From contig CACNXK010000005.1 of NCBI GenBank assembly GCA_902624425.1, positions 1-64,000 of the forward strand: a DNA stretch of 64,000 bases. The letters run 5' to 3'. Of the stretch, positions 11,665 to 20,873 are shown piece by piece (the first letter of the stretch is position 1; every line of letters starts with the position of its first letter). Origin of the DNA: an uncultured SAR86 cluster bacterium. Lineage in GTDB: Bacteria; Pseudomonadota; Gammaproteobacteria; Magnimaribacterales; D2472. The translations under genes were made by a program, and so were the position numbers. The notes beneath the pieces are model-generated. The model saw only the letters and a program-made list of their open reading frames with translations, did not search any database and was not told where the DNA came from.

Positions 11665-12078
11665 TTAGTTAATTTGAAGCTCTCCCGAACTTATGTTGAA
11701 TTTTACAAATTCACCCTTTATTCTGGATGAATCGCTCTCTAGTAAAGCATTTCCAGAAATAGTAATTTCATCTTCATTAATGATTATGATATTTGAAAAA
11801 CCTTTAAAAGAATTTTCTTCACTTATTATTTTGAATTTAACTGGAGACCCTTTAATCTTTATTTGGTCCATACCTCTATCATACTCCGCAATTTCGCCAA
11901 ATATCTCATATGAATTAGATTTAAAAATTATGTTGTTTTTGAACTCGATTTTATTCTCTTTGATTTCTATAATGTCAGAATAAATATCTATTTTTTCAGA
12001 TATATCTAAGCTCATTTCAGCACTATAAACAAAGCCAGAAACAAAAATAATAAGGCATGAAAGAAATGTCTTTTGCAT
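11665..12078 (-). CDS. lptA: LPS transport periplasmic protein LptA
   Basis: Signal peptide, OstA-like beta repeats, position upstream of lptB. Confidence 0.85.
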   Translation of the reverse strand: MQKTFLSCLIIFVSGFVYSAEMSLDISEKIDIYSDIIEIKENKIEFKNNIIFKSNSYEIFGEIAEYDRGMDQIKIKGSPVKFKIISEENSFKGFSNIIIINEDEITISGNALLESDSSRIKGEFVKFNISSGELQIN

Positions 12079-12098
12079 AAAAATTTAAAAACTAACAA

Positions 12099-12731
12099 GT
12101 GTATAATAATGCAATGTGGCGCTTAAAAAGAAATTTATTACTCACATTCTTATTTTTATCATCCTCAATTAATGCAGACATTAATAAGAATCCTTTTGAA
12201 TTAATAGATGTTAAATCCCAAGAAATGGTTGTTGTTTTGACAAAAGAAAATGAATTATTCGTCACTAATCCAGAACTTTTCAAGGATAAGATAAAAAATA
12301 TTTTTGAACCACTAATAGATTTTAATAGAGTCAGTGCCAGCGTTATGGGTAAAAAGTATTATTTGAGTGCAACAAAAGAGGAAAGAGATCAATTTATTGA
12401 AGTTTTTAAAATCTCGCTACTTGATACTTATGCAGAAACACTTGCACAATGGGATGATGCTCAGATAATCACAGATTTCTCTTATGATGAGAAAAAAAAT
12501 AAGATAGTTAGCGTCAAACAAAACTTACTAACCACAAACAACATATATCCAATAATTTATAAGTTAAGAGAATATAAAAATGGCACCTACAAAATAGTGA
12601 ATATAATAATTAATGGAATTAATTTAGGGCAAACCTTTCATAATCAATTTCAAGCACTAGCATTTGAAAAAAATGAAAATATTGCTGAAATAATTTCTGA
12701 ATGGAAATCGGATGCTTTTATAGATGGATAA
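12099..12731 (+). CDS. mlaC: MlaC/Ttg2D-family phospholipid-binding protein
   Basis: Signal peptide; FDFNRVSASVMGKKYYLSATKEERDQFIEVFKISLLDTYAETL-like MlaC core. Confidence 0.88.
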   Translation: MYNNAMWRLKRNLLLTFLFLSSSINADINKNPFELIDVKSQEMVVVLTKENELFVTNPELFKDKIKNIFEPLIDFNRVSASVMGKKYYLSATKEERDQFIEVFKISLLDTYAETLAQWDDAQIITDFSYDEKKNKIVSVKQNLLTTNNIYPIIYKLREYKNGTYKIVNIIINGINLGQTFHNQFQALAFEKNENIAEIISEWKSDAFIDG

Positions 12732-12954
12732 TAACCAAATTAAAGAAATAATTGGATCTTATTTGGATGATATCACTGATATTTCTGTAAGTGGTCAGGA
12801 TTGCAATTTCTCAATTAGAATTATTTCTGAGGACTTTAATAGTATGAGCGCCTTGGAGAGGCATAAAAGAATCATGAAGTTGTTTTCAGAATTACTTCAA
12901 TCAGGTGAGCTGCATGCAATAAGTTTGGATTTAAAGGCACCAAGCGAGGTTTAG
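12724..12954 (+). CDS. ibaG: BolA family protein (IbaG-like)
   Basis: 76-aa BolA fold; FNSMSALERHKRIMKLF...LHAISLDLKAP; upstream of murA. Confidence 0.87.
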   Translation: MDNNQIKEIIGSYLDDITDISVSGQDCNFSIRIISEDFNSMSALERHKRIMKLFSELLQSGELHAISLDLKAPSEV

Positions 12955-14214
12955 TTGGAAAAATTATTAATAAAAGGTGGAAAAAGTCTTTCAGGAGAAA
13001 TCGACTGTTCAGGTGCTAAAAATGCTGCTTTACCTGTAATCGCTGCATCAATTCTCTCATCAGACGATATCACTCTTAAAAATCTACCTTACCTTCAGGA
13101 CATTACCACCATGTTTGAGCTTATTGGCTCGATGGGTGCAGATATTTCTCTTGATGAGAAGATGAACTTTAAACTAAACACCTCAAATCTATCAAACCTT
13201 GAGGCAAGATATGAACTTGTAAAAACTATGCGAGCATCTATCCTAGTTTTAGGATCAATGGTAGCAAAATATGGGTATGCAAAGATTGCATTGCCTGGAG
13301 GCTGCGCCATTGGTAGCCGTCCTGTAAATTATCATTTGAATGCGCTTGAAAAACTTGGAGCAGAGATATCACTTAAAAGCGGGTATATAGAAGCTAAAGC
13401 AAAAAAACTTATTGGAGCTGAAATAGAATTTGAAGGTGTAACCGTAACAGGAACAGAGAATTTGATGATGGCTGCCTCATTAGCTGAGGGAGTTACAATT
13501 CTTACAAATGTTGCCAAAGAACCTGAAATATCTGATCTCGCAGATTTTTTGAACTCAATGGGAGCTAAGATCTCAGGAGCGGGAACGGATGAAATAAGAA
13601 TTGAAGGAGTTGAAAAACTTAGCGGAACATCCTTCACGATTCCTGCGGACAGAATTGAAGCAGGAACATATCTTGTAGCAGCAGCTCTAACAAATGGAGA
13701 AATTACGATTAATAAAATAGACCCAAGTCGGATGGGCGCAATTATACAAACTCTTATGGAGGTAGGTGCTGTAATTGATTCAAATGAGAAATCTATTTCA
13801 TTGGATATGACAAAAAATAATATTAAGCCAGTAGACATAGTTACTGCTCCATTTCCTGGATTTCCCACAGATATGCAGGCGCAATTTACTGTCCTTAATT
13901 GCATGGGAAAAGGAGAATCTCATGTAAAAGAGACAATCTTTGAAAATAGATTTATGCATGTTCAAGAACTAAATAGAATGGGCACAGATATTACAATTAA
14001 TGGCACTACAGCAGTTATAAATGGAGTGAAATCTATTTCAGGTGCGCAAGTAATGGCAACTGATTTACGTGCATCAGCTAGCCTAATATTGGCTGGATTA
14101 GTCGCAAAGGGAGAAACTATAGTTGATAGAATCTATCACATTGATAGAGGTTATGAGAGGATTGAGGAGAAGCTATCTAATCTCGGTGCTGAAATAATGA
14201 GGCTTCCTAACTAG
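12955..14214 (+). CDS. murA: UDP-N-acetylglucosamine 1-carboxyvinyltransferase (TTG start)
   Basis: SGAKNAALPVIAAS, catalytic PGGCAIGSRPVNYHL, DRIEAGTYL. Confidence 0.98.
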   Translation: MEKLLIKGGKSLSGEIDCSGAKNAALPVIAASILSSDDITLKNLPYLQDITTMFELIGSMGADISLDEKMNFKLNTSNLSNLEARYELVKTMRASILVLGSMVAKYGYAKIALPGGCAIGSRPVNYHLNALEKLGAEISLKSGYIEAKAKKLIGAEIEFEGVTVTGTENLMMAASLAEGVTILTNVAKEPEISDLADFLNSMGAKISGAGTDEIRIEGVEKLSGTSFTIPADRIEAGTYLVAAALTNGEITINKIDPSRMGAIIQTLMEVGAVIDSNEKSISLDMTKNNIKPVDIVTAPFPGFPTDMQAQFTVLNCMGKGESHVKETIFENRFMHVQELNRMGTDITINGTTAVINGVKSISGAQVMATDLRASASLILAGLVAKGETIVDRIYHIDRGYERIEEKLSNLGAEIMRLPN

Positions 14215-15217
14215 AGGCAGTAGTTTTAACAAGAACCTCTTTATTGCTATCTTTGCCATATATTTCAAACAAGATCTCATCGCCTGGAAGAGTTAACTTA
14301 AGAGCATTTGTAAGATTGTTCCAGGTAGCCGGCAATTCATTTATTTTTAAAATAATATCACCTTCAGAAATAGCATTCATTTCAAGAGGATTTTTAAGAT
14401 TAGTCTTATTATCAATTTTAATAATACTCAAAGCGGGCATTAAATTATTATCTAAATTTAGTCTTATTTGCCTTACTTGGAAATCTCCTATCCACGAGTT
14501 CCTTACCTTTCCAAATTTAATAAGTTCAGAAGCAACTTGGATTACTTTCTCAGATGGAATTGCAAAACCAATACCTGAGTAGGTTCCTGTTTTAGAATAT
14601 ATACTAGAATTTATTCCAATTAAATTTCCTTTCTCATTCAGCAAAGCTCCCCCAGAATTCCCTGGATTTATAGCTGCATCGGTTTGAAGCAACTCAAGAT
14701 ATGGATTCCCATAATCTCTTCCAGTTGCACTAATAATGCCACTTGTAACCGTTTTACCAACCCCAAATGGATTACCAATTGCAAGAACTTCATCACCCAC
14801 TTTAATGTTATTTGATTCAGCTGATTCAATCGGGTTTAAATCTTCAAAGCCATTAATTTTTAATACAGCAATATCTGAATACTTATCAGCTCCTATCAAA
14901 ATTGCTTCTGTTAACTCTCCGTCGTTAAATTCAACAAAAACTGACGATGCATTATTTAAGATATGAGTATTTGTGACAATATGACCTTCTTTAGAAAATA
15001 TTACTCCAGAACCAACAGCATTTCTATTTCTATTAATTCCTCTATTACTAATAAAAATGTTAACTACTGAAGAAAGAGCTTTTTCAGCGGCAAATGATAA
15101 GTTTTCATCTGAACCTTTCTTATATCCAAACTCGAATGAAACTAAGGCAACAAATAAAGCAATTATTATGCCACTAATGATAAACTTGTAATTTCTCATT
15201 TTCCAAATATGTATCAA
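14207..15217 (-). CDS. DegS/HtrA-like trypsin-family serine protease with PDZ domain
   Basis: His (HIVTNTHIL), Asp (KYSDIAVLKI), Ser (INPGNSGGALLN); N-terminal TM. Confidence 0.93.
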   Translation of the reverse strand: MIHIWKMRNYKFIISGIIIALFVALVSFEFGYKKGSDENLSFAAEKALSSVVNIFISNRGINRNRNAVGSGVIFSKEGHIVTNTHILNNASSVFVEFNDGELTEAILIGADKYSDIAVLKINGFEDLNPIESAESNNIKVGDEVLAIGNPFGVGKTVTSGIISATGRDYGNPYLELLQTDAAINPGNSGGALLNEKGNLIGINSSIYSKTGTYSGIGFAIPSEKVIQVASELIKFGKVRNSWIGDFQVRQIRLNLDNNLMPALSIIKIDNKTNLKNPLEMNAISEGDIILKINELPATWNNLTNALKLTLPGDEILFEIYGKDSNKEVLVKTTASS

Positions 15218-16231
15218 TCTATTTTAAAGAAGTTTTTAAAAGATGACATTCATTTAAATGATGAACAGCAACAATTTCTTAAAGTTATTGAAAAAAATCT
15301 CCCAAGAAAACCTTCTTTCCTAAATTATTTTAGGAAACAGTTAAAAAATGGATGTTATGTCTATGGCGATGTTGGAAGGGGCAAAACAATGATTTTAAGC
15401 TCAATTTTTAATGAAATTACAAATAAAAAACTTTCTTATCATTACATAGAATTTATGAGATTTATTCATGGAGAGCTTGAGTTATTTAAAAATACAAAAG
15501 ACCCACTATTAAAGATTGCAAAAAAAATATCTTCTAATTACGAAGTAATATTTATTGATGAATTCCAAATTGAGGATGTCTCAGACGCAATGATAGTTGG
15601 AAAGCTTTTAAATTTATTGTCGAATATGAATGTATTTTTAATGCTTACATCTAATGCAGATATCGATAGCTTGTACAAAAATGGATTGCAACGCGATAAA
15701 TTCATAAAACAGATGCAACAACTTGGGAAAAACTTTATTCTTTATGAATTTACTGGAGATAAAGACTACAGATTAAGAAATATTGATTTAAATTCCTCTC
15801 AAAATATAAAAGAAACTAACGATGAGTTAATTTTTGAGTTCATAAAGAAAAATTTTAACTTTATTGGGGATCTAAAAAAAGAATTTTTAATAAATGATAG
15901 AAAATTCTCATGTAAAGGTTCGACTAAAGATTTCATTTGGCTTTCATATAAAGATTTTTTTAAACAAAATTTAGCAATCTCTGATTTTTTAGCTATATGT
16001 AAAAACTTTGAGTGGTTTTTCATTGATGATTTTGAACAATATGATGATTACGGTAAAGATGTAATTAGAAGATTTATTGGCTTTATAGACATTGCATATA
16101 TTGAAAAAGTTAAAATAAAGTTCTTCATTAACAATGAAGATATAAGAAACCTATATAAAGGTAAGGAACTTATTTTTTTATGGGATAGGACGCTGAGCAG
16201 ATTAGAAGAAATGCGATATATTAATAAATAA
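15209..16231 (+). CDS. zapE: AFG1-like ATPase ZapE
   Basis: GCYVYGDVGRGKTMI Walker A, IFIDEFQIEDVSDAMIVGKLL. Confidence 0.95.
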   Translation: MYQSILKKFLKDDIHLNDEQQQFLKVIEKNLPRKPSFLNYFRKQLKNGCYVYGDVGRGKTMILSSIFNEITNKKLSYHYIEFMRFIHGELELFKNTKDPLLKIAKKISSNYEVIFIDEFQIEDVSDAMIVGKLLNLLSNMNVFLMLTSNADIDSLYKNGLQRDKFIKQMQQLGKNFILYEFTGDKDYRLRNIDLNSSQNIKETNDELIFEFIKKNFNFIGDLKKEFLINDRKFSCKGSTKDFIWLSYKDFFKQNLAISDFLAICKNFEWFFIDDFEQYDDYGKDVIRRFIGFIDIAYIEKVKIKFFINNEDIRNLYKGKELIFLWDRTLSRLEEMRYINK

Positions 16232-16248
16232 ATAAATCATAAAAATTA

Positions 16249-16277
16249 TTGATTAAATAACGCTTAACCTTTAATAT
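16249..16277 (+). promoter_or_regulatory. Putative sigma70 promoter for rplM-rpsI (TTGATT -35, TAATAT -10)
   Basis: TTGATT 16249-16254, TAATAT 16272-16277, 17-bp spacer. Confidence 0.4.
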
Positions 16278-16296
16278 TCATCCACACAAAATTGAT

Positions 16297-16731
16297 ATGA
16301 AAACATTTAGTTTAAAAAATACCGAAGTTTCGAGAGATTGGGTTATTTTTGACGCCTCTGATAAGGTTCTAGGTCGTTTTGCAACGAAAATTGCTGACAA
16401 ATTAAGAGGAAAAGATAAACCTACTTTTACACCTCATGTTGATGGGGGTGATTTTGTAGTTGTAATTAATGCAGAAAAGTTAAAAGTTACTGGTAATAAA
16501 GCTGATCAAAAGAAATATTATAAGCATTCTTTGTACCCTGGAGGTTTAAAAGAAAAATCATATAAAGAGGTACTTGAAAATAATCCTGAGAGAATCATTG
16601 AAAATGCTGTGAAAGGAATGTTACCCAAAAATAAATTAGGTAAGTCAATGATAAAAAAATTAAAAGTTTATCGAGGAGCAGAGCATCCTCATCAATCACA
16701 GAATCCTAGTGAATGGAATCCTAAATTATGA
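16297..16731 (+). CDS. rplM: 50S ribosomal protein L13
   Basis: [34 protein letters not shown]...[11 protein letters not shown]. Confidence 0.98.
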   Translation: MKTFSLKNTEVSRDWVIFDASDKVLGRFATKIADKLRGKDKPTFTPHVDGGDFVVVINAEKLKVTGNKADQKKYYKHSLYPGGLKEKSYKEVLENNPERIIENAVKGMLPKNKLGKSMIKKLKVYRGAEHPHQSQNPSEWNPKL

Positions 16732-17120
16732 GCACTGAAAGATTGTATGCAACAGGAAGAAGAAAAACATCTTCTGCAAGAATTTATCTGTCACAGGGGC
16801 AGGGAGCAATAAGAGTTAACAATAAAGAATTATCAGAATATTTTGGACGACAGGTTGCTCAAATGCTTGTTAAACAACCTTTGGAGCTTTGTAATCTAGT
16901 AGATAAAGTTGATATTGATGCAAAAGTTAAGGGCGGAGGTAGTTTTGGACAAGCCGGGGCGATAAGGCATGGTATATCTAGAGCCCTCTTACTATTTGAT
17001 GAGGAATTAAGGCCACAGCTCAAAAAAGCTGGCTTTCTGACTCGAGATTCAAGAAAAGTTGAGCGGAAAAAACCTGGTCTTAAGAAGGCAAGAAAAAGCT
17101 CACAATTTTCAAAAAGATAA
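16728..17120 (+). CDS. rpsI: 30S ribosomal protein S9
   Basis: [14 protein letters not shown]... [24 protein letters not shown]. Confidence 0.98.
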   Translation: MSTERLYATGRRKTSSARIYLSQGQGAIRVNNKELSEYFGRQVAQMLVKQPLELCNLVDKVDIDAKVKGGGSFGQAGAIRHGISRALLLFDEELRPQLKKAGFLTRDSRKVERKKPGLKKARKSSQFSKR

Positions 17121-17136
17121 AGCAATTTTTTTCTCA

Positions 17137-17208
17137 ATATGTACTTCCATTATGTACATTTTTGTATTATATTGTGCGTACTTTATTAATATACATAAGG
17201 AAGTATAT
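17137..17208 (+). other. Imperfect inverted repeat / possible stem-loop in rpsI-petA intergenic region
   Basis: ATAT-(GT)-ACTTCC-(A)-TTATGTA (17137-17156) pairs with TACATAA-GGAAGT-ATAT (17192-17208). Confidence 0.4.
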
Positions 17209-17386
17209 GGGTACAAATATTGAGGATTTTATTGATTTTAAAGCCTTTTCTGGTCTTTTTTTTAGCATATACTCGTTATTTGTGGTTTCAAAAATTAATC
17301 CCATGGGTACTTATTCATTTATTCGTGGGTACAAATCAATTTTTCATCACAATTTCTACCAAATTAACCAATAAAAAGTAAAAATA

Positions 17387-18253
17387 ATGTCTGAAACTGC
17401 TGAAAAATATCTTACTCTTAGAGGTGCAAATAGCGATATCTATTTTTTTCAAAAAAGAGTTAGTGAAAGGGTTGCCAGTATTATTGGAACGAATTTTGTT
17501 AAAACCTCGTTAAAAACTAAGGTTCTAGATGAAGCAATATCAAGCAGAGATATGCTCATTAATGCTCTAAACGAGCTTGAAAACACAGATATTTCTGATA
17601 TTGGAGAACATTTTCTTAATGTCTTTGAAGATTTTGGTATTTCAGCAAAACCTTCAGATATAGATGATGAAATACCCTCTGATAGTGCTGATCAAGGCAG
17701 AAGAAAGGTGTTAATTGGTTTAACAGCAGGTTTTGCAGCGGCTGGTGTTGGTTTTGCAGCTACTCCCTTCATTACTGCCTGGAATCCCAGCGCAAGAGCT
17801 AAAGCAATTGGTTCAGCAGTTAAGGTTGATGTTTCAAAAATGATGATTGGACAACAAATACAGGTTTCTTGGAGAAAACAGCCAATTTTAATAATAAGAC
17901 ACTCTCAATCTGCTTTGTCAGGCTTAAGTGCAGTTACTTCTAAATTAGCAGACCCAAATTCTGATAATATTGATGAACCATATAAAAATATTAATTCTAC
18001 AAGATCTTTAAGTTCAGAATATTCAGTATTATCAGGTGTTTGCACCCATTTAGGTTGTTCGCCAAAATACTATCCAGAAGTAGAGCCAAAGCCCTGGGAT
18101 TCTACCTGGGCAGGTGGTTTTTTCTGTCCATGTCATGGGTCAATGTTTGATCTCGTTGGAAGAGTTTATAAGGGTGTTCCTGCCCCCACTAATTTAACAG
18201 TACCACCTCACTTTTTTGAGGGGAGTGTTTTAACAATCGGAGAAGAAGGATAA
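17387..18253 (+). CDS. petA: Ubiquinol-cytochrome c reductase Rieske Fe-S subunit with about 100-aa N-terminal extension
   Basis: Rieske motifs CTHLGCSP and CPCHGS; Tat-like GRRKVLIGLTAG begins near residue 104. Confidence 0.96.
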   Translation: MSETAEKYLTLRGANSDIYFFQKRVSERVASIIGTNFVKTSLKTKVLDEAISSRDMLINALNELENTDISDIGEHFLNVFEDFGISAKPSDIDDEIPSDSADQGRRKVLIGLTAGFAAAGVGFAATPFITAWNPSARAKAIGSAVKVDVSKMMIGQQIQVSWRKQPILIIRHSQSALSGLSAVTSKLADPNSDNIDEPYKNINSTRSLSSEYSVLSGVCTHLGCSPKYYPEVEPKPWDSTWAGGFFCPCHGSMFDLVGRVYKGVPAPTNLTVPPHFFEGSVLTIGEEG

Positions 18254-19461
18254 TGGTTACAAAGGTTTTAAATTGGATTAATTACAGATTACCAATTGTT
18301 AACACATTTGAAAGGCATCTTTCGAAGCATCCCGTACCAAAGAAAGTTAATTTCTGGTACTTATTTGGTGCTTTGGCCTCAATAGTCTTAATACTTCAAA
18401 TTGTGACTGGAATATGGTTAATGATGCCTTATTCCAACACTGAAGAAGGTGCATTCGCTTCAATTGAGTACATTATGAGAGATGTTGATTACGGTTGGAT
18501 TATTCGATATATGCATACTACGGGTGCATCTATGTTTTTTGCAATAGTTTATCTCCACATGTTCCGAGGCCTTCTTTATGGGTCTTATAAAAAACCAAAA
18601 GAGCTTGTTTGGATCTTTGGTATGACTATATACCTGGTGATGATGGCTGAAGGTTTTTTAGGATATGTTCTTCCTTATGGGCAAATGTCATATTGGGGAG
18701 CTCAAGTTATTATTTCCCTATTTGGTGCTATACCTTACATAGGTGAATCATTAGAAGTTTGGGTAAGAGGCGATTACTATATTTCTGGAATAACAATTTC
18801 AAGATTTTTTGCTCTTCATGTTGTTGCACTCCCACTTATTTTGATTGCTCTTGTTTTTCTTCATTTGGTTGCACTTCATGAGGTAGGAGCTGGAAATCCT
18901 GAAGGTGTCGATATTGAAGAGTTTATTGATGAGGATGGAGTTCCTCTGGATAGTGTTCCATTCTTTCCATATAAAGTTCTAAGCGCAATGCCGGCTATTG
19001 GAGTTTTTGGTCTGGTTTTCTGTATTATTATGTTTTTCTTTCCTGAAGGTGGCGGATATTTCTTAGAATTAGCTAATTTTGAGGAAGCAAATCCACTAGT
19101 AACACCAGAGCATATAGCGCCTGTTTGGTACTATGCACCTTATTACACAATGCTTAGAGCTATACCCGATCCTTTGGGAGGCCTAATAGTTATGGCTGCA
19201 GCAGTTGCAATTTTATTTGTTGTTCCGTGGCTCGATAGAAGCAATGTAGCTTCAATTAGGTATAAAGGTATTTTAAGTAAAATAGCTATAGTATTATTTG
19301 TCGTGAGTTTCATAACTCTTGGATATTTAGGTACTGTGACAGTCACTGAAACTGGAAAAATAATGTCAGTGATATGTACTGTAATGTATTTTTCCTTTTT
19401 CCTTTTGATGCCCATTTATACAAGTATTGAAAAAACCTATGAGGTACCAGAAAGATTGTGA
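18253..19461 (+). CDS. petB: Cytochrome b
   Basis: MTIYLVMMAEGFLGYVLPYGQMSYWGAQVI; cytochrome b helices and haem histidines. Confidence 0.98.
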   Translation: MVTKVLNWINYRLPIVNTFERHLSKHPVPKKVNFWYLFGALASIVLILQIVTGIWLMMPYSNTEEGAFASIEYIMRDVDYGWIIRYMHTTGASMFFAIVYLHMFRGLLYGSYKKPKELVWIFGMTIYLVMMAEGFLGYVLPYGQMSYWGAQVIISLFGAIPYIGESLEVWVRGDYYISGITISRFFALHVVALPLILIALVFLHLVALHEVGAGNPEGVDIEEFIDEDGVPLDSVPFFPYKVLSAMPAIGVFGLVFCIIMFFFPEGGGYFLELANFEEANPLVTPEHIAPVWYYAPYYTMLRAIPDPLGGLIVMAAAVAILFVVPWLDRSNVASIRYKGILSKIAIVLFVVSFITLGYLGTVTVTETGKIMSVICTVMYFSFFLLMPIYTSIEKTYEVPERL

Positions 19462-20249
19462 TTAAGACATTTCTTGTAATTAGTTTTGTATCTTTATTCT
19501 TCTCACCCTCTTTGAATTCAGCTGAGGGAGGACCTTGCAAAGACTACGGCCCTTGTGACCAATTTAAACCGGATCTAAACAATATGGCCTCTTTACAAAG
19601 AGGCGTTGGGACTTTTATGAAGTATTGCTATAGCTGTCATTCATTGAAATATTCTAGATGGGGCAGAGTTGCAAATGATCTTCAGATACCGGAGGATATT
19701 TTCTTTGAATACCTAGTTCCAGACAAGGATGCTGGCCCATATGATTTAATGGTCGCACCAATACATGAATTAGCAATTGATAATGCTCCTCCTGACCTAA
19801 CATTGGTAGCAAGGAAAAGAACTTCAAGCTGGGTATATACCTACTTAAGAGCTTTTTATGATGATACTTCTACAGCTTATGGATCTAATAATTTAGTTTA
19901 TCCTGGAGTAAATATGCCTAATATTTTGGCTCAAATTCAAGGTAGCCAAAAGCTTGGGTGTAAAGATGTGCCTGTATTGGCAAAAAATGGCGGCGAAAAA
20001 AGAGATGAATTTGGAAAAACTATTACCAAAGAAAAATGTGGTTATCTTAAGCATCAAGATGGCTCAGGTCTTCTAAATGTTGAAGAGTTTGACGAATTTA
20101 TATATGATCTCACAAATTTTTTGACTTATGTAGGTGAGCCAAGCAGGGCAGAAAGAGAAAGGATGGGAGTGTATGCGATAATATTCTTTATTATATTTAC
20201 ATTTCTTTCTGCGCTTCTCTACAGAGAATATCAAAAAGACTATCACTAG
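19458..20249 (+). CDS. petC: Cytochrome c1 (GTG start)
   Basis: CYSCHSLKYSRW haem motif, C-terminal TM anchor. Confidence 0.96.
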   Translation: MIKTFLVISFVSLFFSPSLNSAEGGPCKDYGPCDQFKPDLNNMASLQRGVGTFMKYCYSCHSLKYSRWGRVANDLQIPEDIFFEYLVPDKDAGPYDLMVAPIHELAIDNAPPDLTLVARKRTSSWVYTYLRAFYDDTSTAYGSNNLVYPGVNMPNILAQIQGSQKLGCKDVPVLAKNGGEKRDEFGKTITKEKCGYLKHQDGSGLLNVEEFDEFIYDLTNFLTYVGEPSRAERERMGVYAIIFFIIFTFLSALLYREYQKDYH

Positions 20250-20261
20250 GAGAATTTCAAT

Positions 20262-20873
20262 ATGATTTTATATTCAGAAAGAGACAATCATTATAGTCAC
20301 AGAGTAAGAATAGTTTTGGCCGAGAAAGACATTGCTTGTGAAATTAGAGAATTTGATATTGAAGAGGCACCTGATGACATATTGTCCGTCAGTCCTTATC
20401 ACAAACTACCAATTCTTATTGATAGAGACTTAGCTTTATATGACACATCTGTGATGATGGAATATCTTGACGAAAGATTTCCACACCCTCCATTACTACC
20501 TGTTTATCCAGTAGCAAGAGCAAATTGTAGAGAGCTCATGTTGAGGATAGATAGAGAGTGGTGCCCATTAGTCGATTCGATTATTTCTGGAAAACTAAGA
20601 AAAGCAAATGAGAAAAAGGCTAAAGAAGAGCTTATACAAGAACTTGCAACCATATCACCTATATTCAAGGAATTTCCATTTTTTATGAACGAGGATTTCA
20701 CTTTGGTAGATTGCTATCTTGCACCAATTATGTGGAGACTAACTTCAATGGGTATAAATCTTCCATATAATAAACAACTTAAACCTTTATTAGATTATCA
20801 AAATAAGATTTTTGAGAGACCTGGTTTTATTGACAGCCTAACAACAATTGAAAAGGATCTTAGAGCAGATTAA
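20262..20873 (+). CDS. sspA: Stringent starvation protein A (GST-fold)
   Basis: YSERDNHYSHRVRIVLAEKDI..., YDTSVMMEYLDERFPHPPLLPVYPVARA; position after petC. Confidence 0.93.
   Translation: MILYSERDNHYSHRVRIVLAEKDIACEIREFDIEEAPDDILSVSPYHKLPILIDRDLALYDTSVMMEYLDERFPHPPLLPVYPVARANCRELMLRIDREWCPLVDSIISGKLRKANEKKAKEELIQELATISPIFKEFPFFMNEDFTLVDCYLAPIMWRLTSMGINLPYNKQLKPLLDYQNKIFERPGFIDSLTTIEKDLRAD

Noticed and set aside
13332-13904. 190-aa minus-strand ORF inside murA
   Set aside because: Antisense shadow of a well-conserved gene; no recognisable motif.
17162-17374. 70-aa ORF between rpsI and petA
   Set aside because: No Shine-Dalgarno, low-complexity AT-rich translation; inverted repeat and GTAC repeats suggest non-coding regulatory DNA instead. 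Not fully excluded as a small membrane peptide.
20262-20873. Expected sspB after sspA
   Set aside because: Not found; the next gene is convergent lpoA. Treated as simple absence from the locus, not a separate finding, since sspB could be elsewhere.
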